A stretch of 64,000 bases of DNA from CF-167 sp963695195 (GCA_963695195.1 CAVOGE010000007.1:620001-684000); one strand, 5' to 3'; positions 8,735 to 16,481 are shown, counted from the stretch's first letter. The notes: generated from the letters alone by a model not told the origin. A program made the numbers and translations.

Positions 8735-9515
8735 GCCCGGATATCGGTCCCCATGGCGTGGTATCCGCCGTCCACGTGGATCAGCTCGCCGCTGGTCATG
8801 GTCGACCAGTCGCTGAGGCAGGAAGCAGCACATCTGGCCGACCGCGGTCGCATCGGTCATGCTCCAGCCGAGCGGAGCTCGCCGAGCCAGGTGTCGGCGA
8901 TCTGCGTCGAAGCCGGGGATGCTCTTGCCGGCCATGGTGCGGATCGGTCCAGCGCTGACGGTGTTGACCCGGATCCCGAATTCGCCGAGGTCGCGCGCCA
9001 GGTAGCGGGCGGTCGCCTCGAGGCCCGCTTTGGCGACACCCATCCAGTCGTAGATCGGCCAGGCGAATCGTCCATCGAAGGTGAGCGACACGACCGAGGC
9101 GCTGCCGGCCGCCTTCATCGGCTCTACCAGCCCTGCGCTCAGGGCCTTCAGCGAGTACGCCGAGGTCTGGAAGCCGAAGGCGACGCTCTCCCACGGGCGT
9201 GTTGAGGAAGTTGCCACCGAGGCCGTCGGCGGGCATGAAGCCGATGGCGTGCACGACACCGTCGAGCCGCCCCCAGCGGCGCATCACCTCGGCGCTCACC
9301 GCGGCGACCTGGTCGGGGCTGTTGACGTCCATCTCGAGCACGTCGGGAGTGGTGAGGAGCCGCTTTGCCACGCGCTGCGTGAGGCTCATCCCGCGGCCGA
9401 CGCCCGTCAGCAGCACCTCGGCGCCCGCCTCCTGCGCCACGCGAGCGATGGCGAAGGCGATGCTGTCGTCAGTCAGCACGCCGGTGATGAGCAGCTTCTT
9501 GCCGTCGAGCAGCAT
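8731..9515 (-). CDS. fabI: Enoyl-[acyl-carrier-protein] reductase FabI/InhA-like, two one-base frameshifts
   Basis: NADH-dependent short-chain dehydrogenase that finishes each fatty-acid elongation cycle. The protein is spread over three frames: start to GGNFLNTP, then PWESVAFGFQTSAYSL through DATAVGQMCCFL, then SDWSTMTSGELIHVDGGYH to the end. One extra base near 9194 and another near 8815 explain the shifts exactly; removing both gives 260 residues, normal for the family. The catalytic Tyr-x6-Lys is YDWMGVAK, and the glycine-rich start LLITGVLTDDSIAFAIA is typical of FabI/InhA. Because fabI is usually essential, consensus sequence errors are more likely than a pseudogene. Divergent from the DinB gene at 9612. 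Confidence 0.88.
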
Positions 9516-9598
9516 GCGGACGGGTCCTCCGACTTCCAAGACCGATGGCGCCGCGGCGCCTGGGTGCGGGGCGAATTGTACCGGTCGGCCCTGACCCC

Positions 9599-9604
9599 GA
9601 TACT
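9599..9604 (+). promoter_or_regulatory. -10 box GATACT, leaderless arrangement
   Basis: GATACT ends 7 nt before the ATG at 9612. A minus-strand TACAAT at 9575-9580 could serve the divergent fabI. Confidence 0.5.
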
Positions 9605-9611
9605 TGCACCC

Positions 9612-10103
9612 ATGACCACCACACTGCGCGAGCTCTTCCGCCACAACCGATGGGCCAACGAGAAGATCCTGGAGGCATGTCGTCCGCTGACCGACGAACA
9701 GCGAGCGACCACCGTCGAGGGGACGTACGGCGAGCTCGGGGATACGCTGACCCACCTGGTCCGCGCGGAGAGCTTCTACCTGCGGCTGCTGACCGGTTGG
9801 GTGCCGCCGGTGCGTTGGGAGATCCCCGGGCCGTTCCCGGGCATCGACCTCCTCCTCGAACGGGCGCGCTTCACCGGCGACCGGCTTGTCGAGATCGCCG
9901 ACGGGATCGATCCTGCGCGGGAGATCGACGTGGACGGCGATCCGGTCCCCGCCGCGGTCATCCTGGTGCAGGCCGTCAACCACGCCACCGACCACCGCGG
10001 CCACGTGGCGACCATCCTCACCCAACTGGGCGTGCAACCGCCGGAGATCGATGGATGGTCGCTCTTCAACGATGCCGAATTGCGAGGGACCGCGCCGGCA
10101 TGA
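9612..10103 (+). CDS. DinB family protein
   Basis: A 163-residue four-helix-bundle protein of the DinB/YfiT superfamily. The metal-binding histidines are visible in THLVRAE and NHATDHRGHVA, the usual triad arrangement. Members are often damage-induced or act as thiol-dependent S-transferases; the substrate here is not evident. First of three genes joined by ATGA overlaps. Confidence 0.85.
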   Translation: MTTTLRELFRHNRWANEKILEACRPLTDEQRATTVEGTYGELGDTLTHLVRAESFYLRLLTGWVPPVRWEIPGPFPGIDLLLERARFTGDRLVEIADGIDPAREIDVDGDPVPAAVILVQAVNHATDHRGHVATILTQLGVQPPEIDGWSLFNDAELRGTAPA

Positions 10104-10561
10104 TGGTCCACCTGTACGACTACGAGGTGCCGGCAGCCGATCCCGCGGTGAGCGTGCCCAGCCTGCGCGACGGGCTCGCCGGGCTGGATGCGGAGGATCG
10201 CAAGGCGCTGCTGGGTGGTCTCTTTCGCACAGAGCGCATGCCCGGCACCATGGAGCGCCTCTCGACGCTGGTCAGCGACCTGGATGCCAGTTTCGCCGAC
10301 CTGCTGACCCTGCTCGACAACGCGTCGCGGGCTCGACGCTTCGTGGCGATCGACGAGGCGAAGGTCGTCCTGGACCGATACCTCCCACCGTTCGCCATCG
10401 CCGGCACGCACGACTGGGACGTTGCCCGGCTGCACGAGCCGTACGGGGATGGGACCTACCACGGCAAGCTGCTGAAACGGACGCGCAAGCAGCTTCGCTC
10501 GGTGGGCAATCGCGAGGCGCTGACGACGCCGTTCCTCCTGCGTCGCGAGTGGGGCCGATGA
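10100..10561 (+). CDS. Conserved hypothetical protein
   Basis: A 153-residue soluble protein, not recognised. The start is ATGATG at the stop of the DinB gene (ATGA overlap at 10100). It is mostly helical by composition, with a conserved-looking 'VLDRYLPPFAIAGTHDWDVARLHEPYGDGTYHG'-type C-terminal segment (shortened here to its key motif LDRYLPPF and YGDGTYHGKL). No signal peptide or membrane helix. Its end overlaps the next small gene by ATGA, so it is probably co-translated with both neighbours. Confidence 0.6.
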   Translation: MMVHLYDYEVPAADPAVSVPSLRDGLAGLDAEDRKALLGGLFRTERMPGTMERLSTLVSDLDASFADLLTLLDNASRARRFVAIDEAKVVLDRYLPPFAIAGTHDWDVARLHEPYGDGTYHGKLLKRTRKQLRSVGNREALTTPFLLRREWGR

Positions 10562-10698
10562 GCCGCCGCTCGTCCCGCCGCGGGCGTCCCTACCAGCCGC
10601 TGCCCCAGCGCCGCGTCAACTGGGGGGCGCGTCTGCTGGTCGTGTTCGTGGCCTTCATCCTGGTCGCCGGCTTCGCGATCCTGACCTTCGCTCGCTAG
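10558..10698 (+). CDS. Small single-pass membrane protein (46 aa)
   Basis: Starts at an ATGA overlap with the previous stop. The N-terminal ~22 residues are strongly basic (SRRSSRRGRPY...PQRR) and the remainder, LLVVFVAFILVAGFAILTF, is one transmembrane helix ending in Arg. The topology suggests a cytoplasmic basic tail with the helix anchored in the membrane. Function unknown; gene order DinB - 153 aa - 46 aa suggests one transcript. Confidence 0.55.
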   Translation: MSRRSSRRGRPYQPLPQRRVNWGARLLVVFVAFILVAGFAILTFAR

Positions 10699-10715
10699 CG
10701 CAGGGCCGGCGTCGG

Positions 10716-11159
10716 TCAGTCGACGCGCAGGGGCTTGACCGTCATCACCTCGTCGACCCGGCCCTCCCACTCAGACCGCGGTGCATCGCAATAGAGCTCG
10801 ATCTCGTTGCCGTCAGGGTCCGCGGTGTACAGCGACCGCGTCACGCCGTGGTCGACCGCCCCCTTCAGCAACCCCCGCTCGCTCAGCAGCGCGTGCGCGG
10901 CGCGCACCGCCTCCCAGTCGGCAAGCTGAATGGCCACGTGGTACAGGCCGGTCGAGGTCTGGAGCGGGGATGGGGCCTGCTGGCCGACACGCAGGAGCGC
11001 AAGGTCGTGGTGCGACTCTCCGGTCGCGGTGAGAAAGATCATCACGTTGCTCATCTGGCTGACCACGCGGAAGCCGAGCAGGTCTCGGTAGAAGACGAGC
11101 GATCGATCAAGGTCGCGCACCTTGAGGACGACATGGCCGATACCGAGGGGCTGCAACAC
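10716..11159 (-). CDS. VOC superfamily protein
   Basis: A 147-residue single-module VOC protein closely resembling the one at 4675: IGHVVLKVRDLDRSLVFYRD, 'GESHHDLALL', STGLYHVAIQ, DHGVTRSLYTADPDGNEIEL. The shared GLYH and DHGV(S/T)(R/K)SLY motifs suggest the two are paralogues. Candidate metal ligands are His of GIGHVVL, His of GLYHVAI and Glu of NEIELY. GTG start at 11159, only 6 nt after a minus-strand TAGCAT box. Substrate unknown. Confidence 0.8.
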   Translation of the reverse strand: MLQPLGIGHVVLKVRDLDRSLVFYRDLLGFRVVSQMSNVMIFLTATGESHHDLALLRVGQQAPSPLQTSTGLYHVAIQLADWEAVRAAHALLSERGLLKGAVDHGVTRSLYTADPDGNEIELYCDAPRSEWEGRVDEVMTVKPLRVD

Positions 11160-11165
11160 GACCCG

Positions 11166-11171
11166 ATGCTA
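11166..11171 (-). promoter_or_regulatory. -10 box TAGCAT (minus strand), leaderless arrangement
   Basis: Reads TAGCAT on the minus strand and ends 6 nt before the GTG at 11159. Confidence 0.4.
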
Positions 11172-11202
11172 GCGTGCCGCGCTCGTCCGCGAGTGGTGCG
11201 CC

Positions 11203-11832
11203 TCAGCCGCCGAGGTGAACCGTAACGGTGATGACGCCTCGACTGAGTCCCGAGTCACTGACCGCGGCCCACGCCTCGGGCGAGAGATCGGCGACCTTCT
11301 GGCTGGCGGTCCCCCAGTAGCAGCCGCAGTAGTCCACCACCGGCAGGACGACACAGCGATCTGCGCAGACCGTCACGAAGCGGGCTGCCGGCGGCGCGTC
11401 ATAGCCACCGCCCAGCGCCCCGGGGAGTGCGACGACTGCCTGCCCGCGCCAGCCGGCCGTGCAGCAGTACCAGGTCGCCTTGCCGGTGATCGTGTTGTCG
11501 GTGATCGGGGGCGGAGCGACGATCTTCGCGGCGCGCACAAACATGGTCGCCTCCATCTCGACGCTGGCCGGACCCGGCACGGAGGAGGACGGGTCAAGGG
11601 TCTCGGGGCCGATCGGTGGAGCGACGTCGGCCAGGCTCACGGCCGCCAGTCGCTCGCGCCCTGCCTGGGCGCCTCGATCGAGGCCAAGGGAAGACGAATC
11701 GGCCGCGGCCAGCAGCTGCTGGGCGGCGATCGCGACGGGCGTGGCCGATCGCGTGGTGAGCGGGGCCAGGAGGCCGATCGCGACCGCGCTGACGATCGTC
11801 AGCACTGCGACACGGCGCAGGAGCTCCAGCAA
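11203..11832 (-). CDS. Secreted/anchored double-psi beta-barrel (RlpA-like) protein
   Basis: About 209 residues if the TTG at 11832 is used, giving a protein that begins with an N-terminal membrane segment (RRVAVLTIVSAVAIGLLAPL). A ~75-residue Ala/Ser/Pro-rich stretch follows. The C-terminal domain runs from ITGKATWYCC to the end with VVALPGAL, VTVCADRCVVLPVVDYCGCY and KVADLSPEAW, a double-psi beta-barrel pattern (RlpA/expansin-like). Here it is cysteine-rich, which suggests extracellular disulfides. Such domains bind or act on peptidoglycan. The start is uncertain; the frame is open upstream to 12036. Confidence 0.62.
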   Translation of the reverse strand: MLELLRRVAVLTIVSAVAIGLLAPLTTRSATPVAIAAQQLLAAADSSSLGLDRGAQAGRERLAAVSLADVAPPIGPETLDPSSSVPGPASVEMEATMFVRAAKIVAPPPITDNTITGKATWYCCTAGWRGQAVVALPGALGGGYDAPPAARFVTVCADRCVVLPVVDYCGCYWGTASQKVADLSPEAWAAVSDSGLSRGVITVTVHLGG

Positions 11833-11965
11833 TAGAATCCTCTGTACGAGCGGTTCGGGGCACGCGTCCCGCTTCCGATGATCACCGCAGCGATCCGTTG
11901 CGGTCGCCTCGGACGGACGAGTCACCCTACCATCCGGGTCCCGACCTGTCGAGCGAAGGAGCCCC

Positions 11966-12730
11966 ATGACCAGGAAGCGGACCAGTGCGCACCGCAGCGG
12001 TGCGGTCTTCACGCGCGACGGCAAGGCACGCCTCACCGAGGATCAGCGCCTCCTGCAGGAGGACGCCGGCACGGCCTTCCTCAAGACCGATAGCTGGCGT
12101 GCACTGCGGATCATGGGCGAGTTCGTCGAGGGCTTCGATGCCCTCGCCGGCATCGGTCCGGCAGTCAGCGTCTTCGGTTCGGCGCGGAGCAGCCGCAGCG
12201 ACCCCTACTACCGCATGGCCCGCTCGCTGGCACGCAAGCTGGCGAAACGCGGCTACGCAATCATCACCGGCGGCGGTCCGGGGATCATGGAGGCGGCCAA
12301 CCGGGGCGCCCGCGAGGCGGGGGGCGTTTCGGTGGGCTGCAACATCGAGCTCCCGTTCGAGCAGGGGCTGAACGAGTTCGTCACGCTGGGGATGGAGTTC
12401 CGCTACTTCTTCGTCCGCAAGACGATGTTCATGAAGTACGCGGAGGCGTTCTGCATCTTCCCCGGCGGCTACGGCACGCTCGACGAGCTGTTCGAGGCGC
12501 TGACGCTGATCCAGACGGGCAAGGTGCAGCATTTCCCGGTGGTGCTTTTCGGGGTGGACTACTGGAGCGGCCTGCTCGACTGGATGCTCACCACTGCGGT
12601 CGCGGACGGCAAGATCGGCGCCGATGACCTGACCCTCTTCACCGTGACCGATGACGTCGACGAAGCGATCGACGTGATCGTTGCCCACCACGACCTGCAC
12701 GAGGCGGCGCGCGACAGCCGCACGGACTAG
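11966..12730 (+). CDS. LOG family protein (TIGR00730; nucleotide 5'-monophosphate nucleosidase-like)
   Basis: A 254-residue Rossmann-fold protein of the lysine-decarboxylase-like/LOG family. GGGPGIMEAANRGA and PGGYGTLDELFE are the signature phosphoribohydrolase motifs (PGGxGTxxE); these enzymes release free base from nucleoside monophosphates such as cytokinin precursors, or PpnN-type substrates. A ~60-residue N-terminal extension precedes the fold. ATG at 11966 follows a good GAAGGAG ribosome-binding site. Divergent from the RlpA-like gene and convergent with the DUF1801 gene. Confidence 0.85.
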   Translation: MTRKRTSAHRSGAVFTRDGKARLTEDQRLLQEDAGTAFLKTDSWRALRIMGEFVEGFDALAGIGPAVSVFGSARSSRSDPYYRMARSLARKLAKRGYAIITGGGPGIMEAANRGAREAGGVSVGCNIELPFEQGLNEFVTLGMEFRYFFVRKTMFMKYAEAFCIFPGGYGTLDELFEALTLIQTGKVQHFPVVLFGVDYWSGLLDWMLTTAVADGKIGADDLTLFTVTDDVDEAIDVIVAHHDLHEAARDSRTD

Positions 12731-12734
12731 TCCC

Positions 12735-13181
12735 TCAGCCGACCGCCTTCTTCACGAGCGCGCCGATCCGCTTCTCGTCGGCGGCGGTCAGCTCCTTCAG
12801 CGCGAAGGCGGTCGGCCACATGGCGCCGTCGTCGAGGTGCGCCTCATCGTTGAAGCCGAACGTCGCATACCTCGCCTTGAACTTGTCTGCAGCCTGGAAG
12901 AAGCAGACGACCTTGCCATCCCTCGCGTACGCGGGCATCCCGTACCACGTCTTCGGTGAGAGGCCAGGCGCGCTGATCTTGACGATCTGGTGGATCCGCT
13001 CGGCCATGGCGCGATCCAACTCCGGCATCGCGGCAATCGCGGCCAGGACGGCGCTCTCGCCAGCCGCCTTGTCCTTACCCGAGCGCGCTTCCGCCTTCAG
13101 CTCCTTGGTGCGCTCCTTCATCGCCGCTCGTTCAGCGTCCGTGAAGGTGGAGCTCTTGGCGGACTTCTGCGTGTCGTTCAT
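12735..13181 (-). CDS. DUF1801 / YdhG-like protein
   Basis: A 148-residue protein with a charged Lys/Glu-rich N-terminal helix (TDAERAAMKERTKELKAEA) followed by a DUF1801-type domain: ETY-like 'KTWYGMPAYARDGKVVCFF', the FKARYATFGF strand, and a C-terminal helix. Family members include Bacillus Fra/YdhG, a frataxin-like fold proposed to handle iron. The role here is unproven. It lies just downstream of tRNA-Asp on the same strand. Confidence 0.72.
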   Translation of the reverse strand: MNDTQKSAKSSTFTDAERAAMKERTKELKAEARSGKDKAAGESAVLAAIAAMPELDRAMAERIHQIVKISAPGLSPKTWYGMPAYARDGKVVCFFQAADKFKARYATFGFNDEAHLDDGAMWPTAFALKELTAADEKRIGALVKKAVG

Positions 13182-13275
13182 TGCACGTTTCTCCCATGCG
13201 GTTCTCTATGGGGACGCCGCGCGGAGGCCGCGGGTCGAGCGGTCGAGAGTCACACCTGAACGGGTCGGCGGGAGG

Positions 13276-13352
13276 TGGCGGGCCCGACCGGATTCGAACC
13301 GGCGATCTCCAGCGTGACAGGCTGGCATGTTGGGCCGCTACACCACGGGCCC
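13276..13352 (-). tRNA. tRNA-Asp (GTC)
   Basis: On the minus strand it folds as a 77-nt cloverleaf: acceptor GGGCCCG paired with CGGGCCC, anticodon stem CCAGC/GCTGG with loop CTGTCAC (anticodon GTC), T arm GCCGG-TTCGAAT-CCGGT, discriminator G and an encoded CCA. Confidence 0.95.
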
Positions 13353-13371
13353 GCGGGAGCGACGGTGGCGG

Positions 13372-13377
13372 AGTATA
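13372..13377 (-). promoter_or_regulatory. -10 box TATACT for tRNA-Asp
   Basis: A minus-strand TATACT about 20 bp upstream of the mature tRNA 5' end, leaving a short 5' leader for RNase P. Confidence 0.5.
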
Positions 13378-13399
13378 GCAGGGGAGGTCGCCTGCTCCT

Positions 13400-13831
13400 T
13401 CAGATCGGACCAATCCGGCGGCGAAGGATCGCCACCGTCGCCGCCCCGTAGGCGCTCGCCGCGAGCCCAAGGATCACGGCCGGTGGGAGCAGGAAGATGG
13501 TCGGGGCGCTCGCCGCCACCACGCTGACCAGCAGCGCCACCGCCAGCCCGAAGGCGAGCACGGTCATGCCCGCGCCCAGTACCACGCCAAGCGTCTCGGA
13601 GGCGCTGGCCGTACGCCAGAGCGCAGTGGCAGTCGCAAGGTGCGCCAGGCCGAGCACGGTGAGCGCCACGCCGAGCGCCACCGCGGCTCCGCCCACGGCG
13701 GCCGCGTCGAGCAGCACCTCGGCAGGCAACCGGTCGGCGATCAGGTGCGGGAAGAAGAGACCAAAGACCGTCACTCCCGCGCCGCCGATGCAGAGCAGCA
13801 CGCCCGCGCCTGCGAAGACGACCACCGGCAC
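13400..13831 (-). CDS. Polytopic membrane protein of unknown function
   Basis: A 143-residue protein that is almost entirely hydrophobic, with four predicted membrane helices and a short basic C-terminus (ILRRRIGPI). GTG start. It is preceded by another small four-helix membrane gene (13864-14361) on the same strand, 32 bp away, so the two may be expressed together. No family recognised. Confidence 0.6.
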   Translation of the reverse strand: MPVVVFAGAGVLLCIGGAGVTVFGLFFPHLIADRLPAEVLLDAAAVGGAAVALGVALTVLGLAHLATATALWRTASASETLGVVLGAGMTVLAFGLAVALLVSVVAASAPTIFLLPPAVILGLAASAYGAATVAILRRRIGPI

Positions 13832-13863
13832 GACAGATGCGCCCGAGCGCGCGTTGTGGGGAG

Positions 13864-14361
13864 CTAGCGCCGCAGGCGCGCGAGGGCCGCCGCCGAGCCC
13901 GCGAATACCAGGGCGGCGACGCCCAGGGCGCTCAGCAGCACGATGTCACGGCGCGTCTGGACGAGGCTCATCGCGAAGCCCGCAGCGGCGATGGCCGCCG
14001 TCAGTCCAGCGAGCCCGATCACGGCCACCCGGCTGCCGCGCGCATCGGCGAGCAGGGCGCCGGCACCGGCAAGCAGTCCCACGCTGAGGATGGCCAGCGC
14101 CAGGCCGCCGATGATCTGCGGGGTGCCCAGCTGGTCGAGATTGGGCGGTGGCTCCACGGTGGCGTAGCGACCGGCCAGTCCCAGGCCTGAGACGACGACG
14201 GCAATGGCGGCGATGAACAGGGCAAGCCCACCGATGCCGACGATCAGCATCGCCGCGCCGCCCGACTCACCGAGGTGTTCGGGAGCAAGAGAATGCGACC
14301 GGTGGCGGGCCGGTGCCGGCCGCGGCCGGGTCGTGGGACGGGTTACTTTCGAACTGGTCAC
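13864..14361 (-). CDS. Membrane protein with Pro/Arg-rich N-terminus
   Basis: A 165-residue protein. The first ~37 residues are rich in Pro, Arg and Ser (RPTTRPRPAPARHRSHS), followed by four hydrophobic segments beginning AAMLIVGIGGLALFIAAIAV. The GTG at 14361 is supported by a minus-strand TACAAT box ending 8 nt before it; an in-frame ATG at 14250 would remove the polar N-terminus. Function unknown; divergent from the alpha/beta hydrolase. Confidence 0.58.
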   Translation of the reverse strand: MTSSKVTRPTTRPRPAPARHRSHSLAPEHLGESGGAAMLIVGIGGLALFIAAIAVVVSGLGLAGRYATVEPPPNLDQLGTPQIIGGLALAILSVGLLAGAGALLADARGSRVAVIGLAGLTAAIAAAGFAMSLVQTRRDIVLLSALGVAALVFAGSAAALARLRR

Positions 14362-14369
14362 GGGCCCGG

Positions 14370-14375
14370 ATTGTA
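14370..14375 (-). promoter_or_regulatory. -10 box TACAAT (minus strand), leaderless arrangement
   Basis: TACAAT ends 8 nt before the GTG at 14361. It lies 27 bp from a divergent TATACT, so this is a compact bidirectional promoter region. Confidence 0.5.
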
Positions 14376-14401
14376 GGGGAGTGCCGCATGGGGCACCACC
14401 G

Positions 14402-14407
14402 TATACT
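14402..14407 (+). promoter_or_regulatory. -10 box TATACT, leaderless arrangement
   Basis: TATACT ends 7 nt before the GTG at 14415 and decides that start over an earlier in-frame ATG that would lie upstream of the promoter. Confidence 0.6.
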
Positions 14408-14414
14408 CGGATCC

Positions 14415-15452
14415 GTGCCGTTCGAGCTGCCAGAGAATCCGCGCACCGTCCGCCGCGCCGCCATTTCGCGGTGGGTGTCGTTCGCCCTGGTGGCGATCAT
14501 GATCCTGCTCATCGCGTACCTCGGCTACGCCGGCTACGCCGGGTCGGGGCAGGTTGTCAAGCCTCCAGATCCGTCAAGGGATTGCCGCACTCCCGCATCG
14601 GCCTTCGGCTGGCGCTACGAGGCGATCAACTACGACATCGCCACCGACGCGGCGCTCGATGCCTTCACTGACCGGACCGACTGTACCGACCAGGGGGCGC
14701 CGGCCGGGGACGCCCTGACGGCGAGCGACGGAACGCGGATCGCTGGGTGGTACATCCCGGCTGTTGTCGGGATTCCGGGCACCGGGTCGACGATCGTCCT
14801 GGCGCATGGCTACGGGGGAAACAAGAGCGAGATGCTCGCGTGGGCCGAGATCCTGCATCGCGACTACAACGTGGTCCTCTTCGACTTCCGAAACCACGGC
14901 CAGAGCGGCGACGCGGCCACCACGCTCGGCGTCCGGGAGCGCCAGGATCTGCGCGCCGTGCTCGACTGGCTGGAGGCGACCAAGGCACCGACCACAGTGG
15001 CGATGCTCGGCGTCTCGATGGGAGGGAGCGTGGCGGTGAACGTCGCCGCTGGCGATCTGCGCATTGACGCGCTCATCCTTGACTCGACCCACGCCACGAT
15101 CGCCAATGCGATCCAGGCGCGCCTGGAAGCGAAGGGGTACCCACTCGGCCTGCCCGCCGCATGGTCGATCCTGATGGGCGGGCTGCTGCGGACCGGAGAG
15201 GACATCAGCTCGGTCGACCCGGTGCAGGCGATCGAGCGGTACAAGGACCGACCCGTGCTCCTCCTCTTCGGCGGGCGTGACGACAAGATCGGTCGTGGCG
15301 ACGCGGCCGACCTGCAGGCGGCTGCCGAGGAGGGTGGATCCGCTCCGCGCGTCCAGTTCTGCGATGACGCCGGCCATGCGCAACTCATCGAGACCTGCGC
15401 CGATGACTACCGCGCCTGGGTGCTAGCCTTCCTGGCCCACTCCCTGCCGTAA
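14415..15452 (+). CDS. Membrane-anchored alpha/beta hydrolase (S33 serine aminopeptidase-like)
   Basis: A 345-residue protein with an N-terminal anchor (WVSFALVAIMILLIAYLGY, ~residues 21-40) and an extracytoplasmic or cytoplasmic alpha/beta hydrolase domain. Catalytic elements: oxyanion-hole region VLAHGYGGNKSE, nucleophile Ser in GVSMGGSVAV, acid Asp in LFGGRDDKIG and His in DDAGHAQLIE. It looks like the BAAT/peptidase-S9/S33-type esterases that remove small acyl groups; substrate unknown. The 13-bp gap and good ribosome-binding site before the next gene suggest co-transcription with the cyclophilin lipoprotein. Confidence 0.8.
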   Translation: MPFELPENPRTVRRAAISRWVSFALVAIMILLIAYLGYAGYAGSGQVVKPPDPSRDCRTPASAFGWRYEAINYDIATDAALDAFTDRTDCTDQGAPAGDALTASDGTRIAGWYIPAVVGIPGTGSTIVLAHGYGGNKSEMLAWAEILHRDYNVVLFDFRNHGQSGDAATTLGVRERQDLRAVLDWLEATKAPTTVAMLGVSMGGSVAVNVAAGDLRIDALILDSTHATIANAIQARLEAKGYPLGLPAAWSILMGGLLRTGEDISSVDPVQAIERYKDRPVLLLFGGRDDKIGRGDAADLQAAAEEGGSAPRVQFCDDAGHAQLIETCADDYRAWVLAFLAHSLP

Positions 15453-15465
15453 CCCAGGAGCTTCA

Positions 15466-16137
15466 TTGACCACCCGTCCCCGCGCCGCGTTCGGCCTCGT
15501 CGCGCTCTCCGTCGCAGCTCTGGCCGTCTCCGCCTGCACCTCAGGCTCGCCGACGCCATCCGCACCGAGCTCGTCGGGTTGCCCGACCGCCGCCCCGACC
15601 GCCGCGGAAGCGCCCGGCGTCATCGCCGGGGCCGACCGAGCGGTCGTCGTCACCAACCTGGGTACGTTCACCATCGAGCTGTATCCGGACGTCGCTCCCA
15701 TCGCCACCGCAAACTTCGTGGCGCTGGGGCGCTGCGGCTTCTACGACGGGATCAGCTTCCACCGCGTTGACGCGGGCTTCGTCGCCCAGGCCGGTGACCC
15801 CCAGACGAAGGAGAATCGGGCGGACTTCGACGGGCTGGGTGCGGGCGGGCCGGGGTACGCGTTCGTCATCGAGCCGGTGGCCGACGGCCTGAACTACGAC
15901 CCGTACGTGGTCGCTATGGCCCACAGCGCCCTGCCGGATTCGAACGGGAGCCAGTTCTTCATCGATCTGGCCGACCTGGACGGACGACTGGCGCGCGACT
16001 ACACGATCTTCGGCAAGGTGATCGAGGGGACCGACGTGATCGACGCCATCGGCGCCGTGGCTGTGAATAGGCCGGTTGGGTGGGTCCCGCTCGACCCCGT
16101 GGTGATTCAATCGGTGACCATCGGTTCAGCCGGTTGA
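15466..16137 (+). CDS. Cyclophilin-type peptidyl-prolyl cis-trans isomerase lipoprotein
   Basis: A 223-residue exported foldase. The signal peptide ends in a lipobox, LAVSACTSG (Cys24), followed by a Ser/Pro/Thr linker. The cyclophilin domain starts near residue 58, with VVVTNLGTFTIELY, FYDGISFHRVDAGFVAQAGD and 'NGSQFFIDL', the conserved active-site Arg, Phe and Gln being present. It probably helps fold secreted proteins at the outer face of the membrane. TTG start at 15466 with AGGAG 5 nt upstream. Confidence 0.88.
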   Translation: MTTRPRAAFGLVALSVAALAVSACTSGSPTPSAPSSSGCPTAAPTAAEAPGVIAGADRAVVVTNLGTFTIELYPDVAPIATANFVALGRCGFYDGISFHRVDAGFVAQAGDPQTKENRADFDGLGAGGPGYAFVIEPVADGLNYDPYVVAMAHSALPDSNGSQFFIDLADLDGRLARDYTIFGKVIEGTDVIDAIGAVAVNRPVGWVPLDPVVIQSVTIGSAG

Positions 16138-16184
16138 TGGGCCAATTTCACGCTCGAATGTGAACATTTCTTAGCCCCAGACCA

Positions 16185-16213
16185 TTGCCAATTCCCGACC
16201 TGTCGGGTATCCT
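16185..16213 (+). promoter_or_regulatory. Promoter with palindromic spacer for the candidate ncRNA
   Basis: TTGCCA (16185-16190) and TATCCT (16208-16213) are separated by exactly 17 bp, a good sigma-70-type promoter. The spacer contains a perfect palindrome, CCCGAC-CT-GTCGGG (16194-16207), where a repressor could sit. No start codon with a plausible ORF follows, which supports a non-coding transcript. Confidence 0.5.
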
Positions 16214-16219
16214 TTCGAC

Positions 16220-16361
16220 GCTGTTCGTACAGCGATTCACCACTGATTGCAAGGCCATGGGTAGGTTTGGGTAAGGGTAGAGCGGGAAACCGCTCGTGAA
16301 AGATGCCCTTGTGATTAGCGAATCCGGCAGCACTGGGAGGCCCCTCTTCGGAGGGGCCTCC
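16220..16361 (+). ncRNA. Candidate structured non-coding RNA (~140 nt)
   Basis: Between the cyclophilin gene and tRNA-Arg lies a non-coding, comparatively AU-rich stretch with its own promoter and terminator. Hairpins: CGCTGT-TCGT-ACAGCG (16219-16234), GAGCGG-GAAA-CCGCTC (16280-16295, a GNRA tetraloop) and the terminal 11-bp stem with TTCG loop. Four GGG tracts at 16259-16286 could form a G-quadruplex overlapping the second hairpin, a possible switch. The 3' piece GCGAATCCGGCAGC weakly recalls the conserved 3' end of c-di-AMP riboswitches, but the rest does not match what I know of that class. No coding gene follows directly on this strand. Family not recognised. Confidence 0.4.
16336..16361 (+). 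terminator. Strong hairpin, probable terminator
   Basis: GGAGGCCCCTC, loop TTCG, GAGGGGCCTCC: an 11-bp perfect stem with an ultrastable tetraloop, 45 bp upstream of tRNA-Arg. The downstream tract (TGCTTAC) is only weakly U-rich. Confidence 0.55.
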
Positions 16362-16405
16362 TGCTTACCCGGGGCAGCGGTGCGCTAGACTGCCAATCCC
16401 GCCGC

Positions 16406-16481
16406 GCGCCGGTAGCTCAGTGGATAGAGCGTCGGCCTCCGGAGCCGAAGGTCGCAGGTTCGAATCCTGTCCGGCGCGCCA
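16406..16481 (+). tRNA. tRNA-Arg (CCG)
   Basis: A 76-nt cloverleaf: acceptor GCGCCGG/CCGGCGC, D arm GCTC/GAGC, anticodon stem TCGGC/GCCGA with loop CTCCGGA (anticodon CCG, reads CGG), T arm GCAGG-TTCGAAT-CCTGT, discriminator G and encoded CCA. Confidence 0.95.

Noticed and set aside
16138..16361. c-di-AMP riboswitch controlling a cell-wall hydrolase
   Set aside because: Only the 3' piece resembles the class, and the amidase gene is on the opposite strand with its start 2 kb away.
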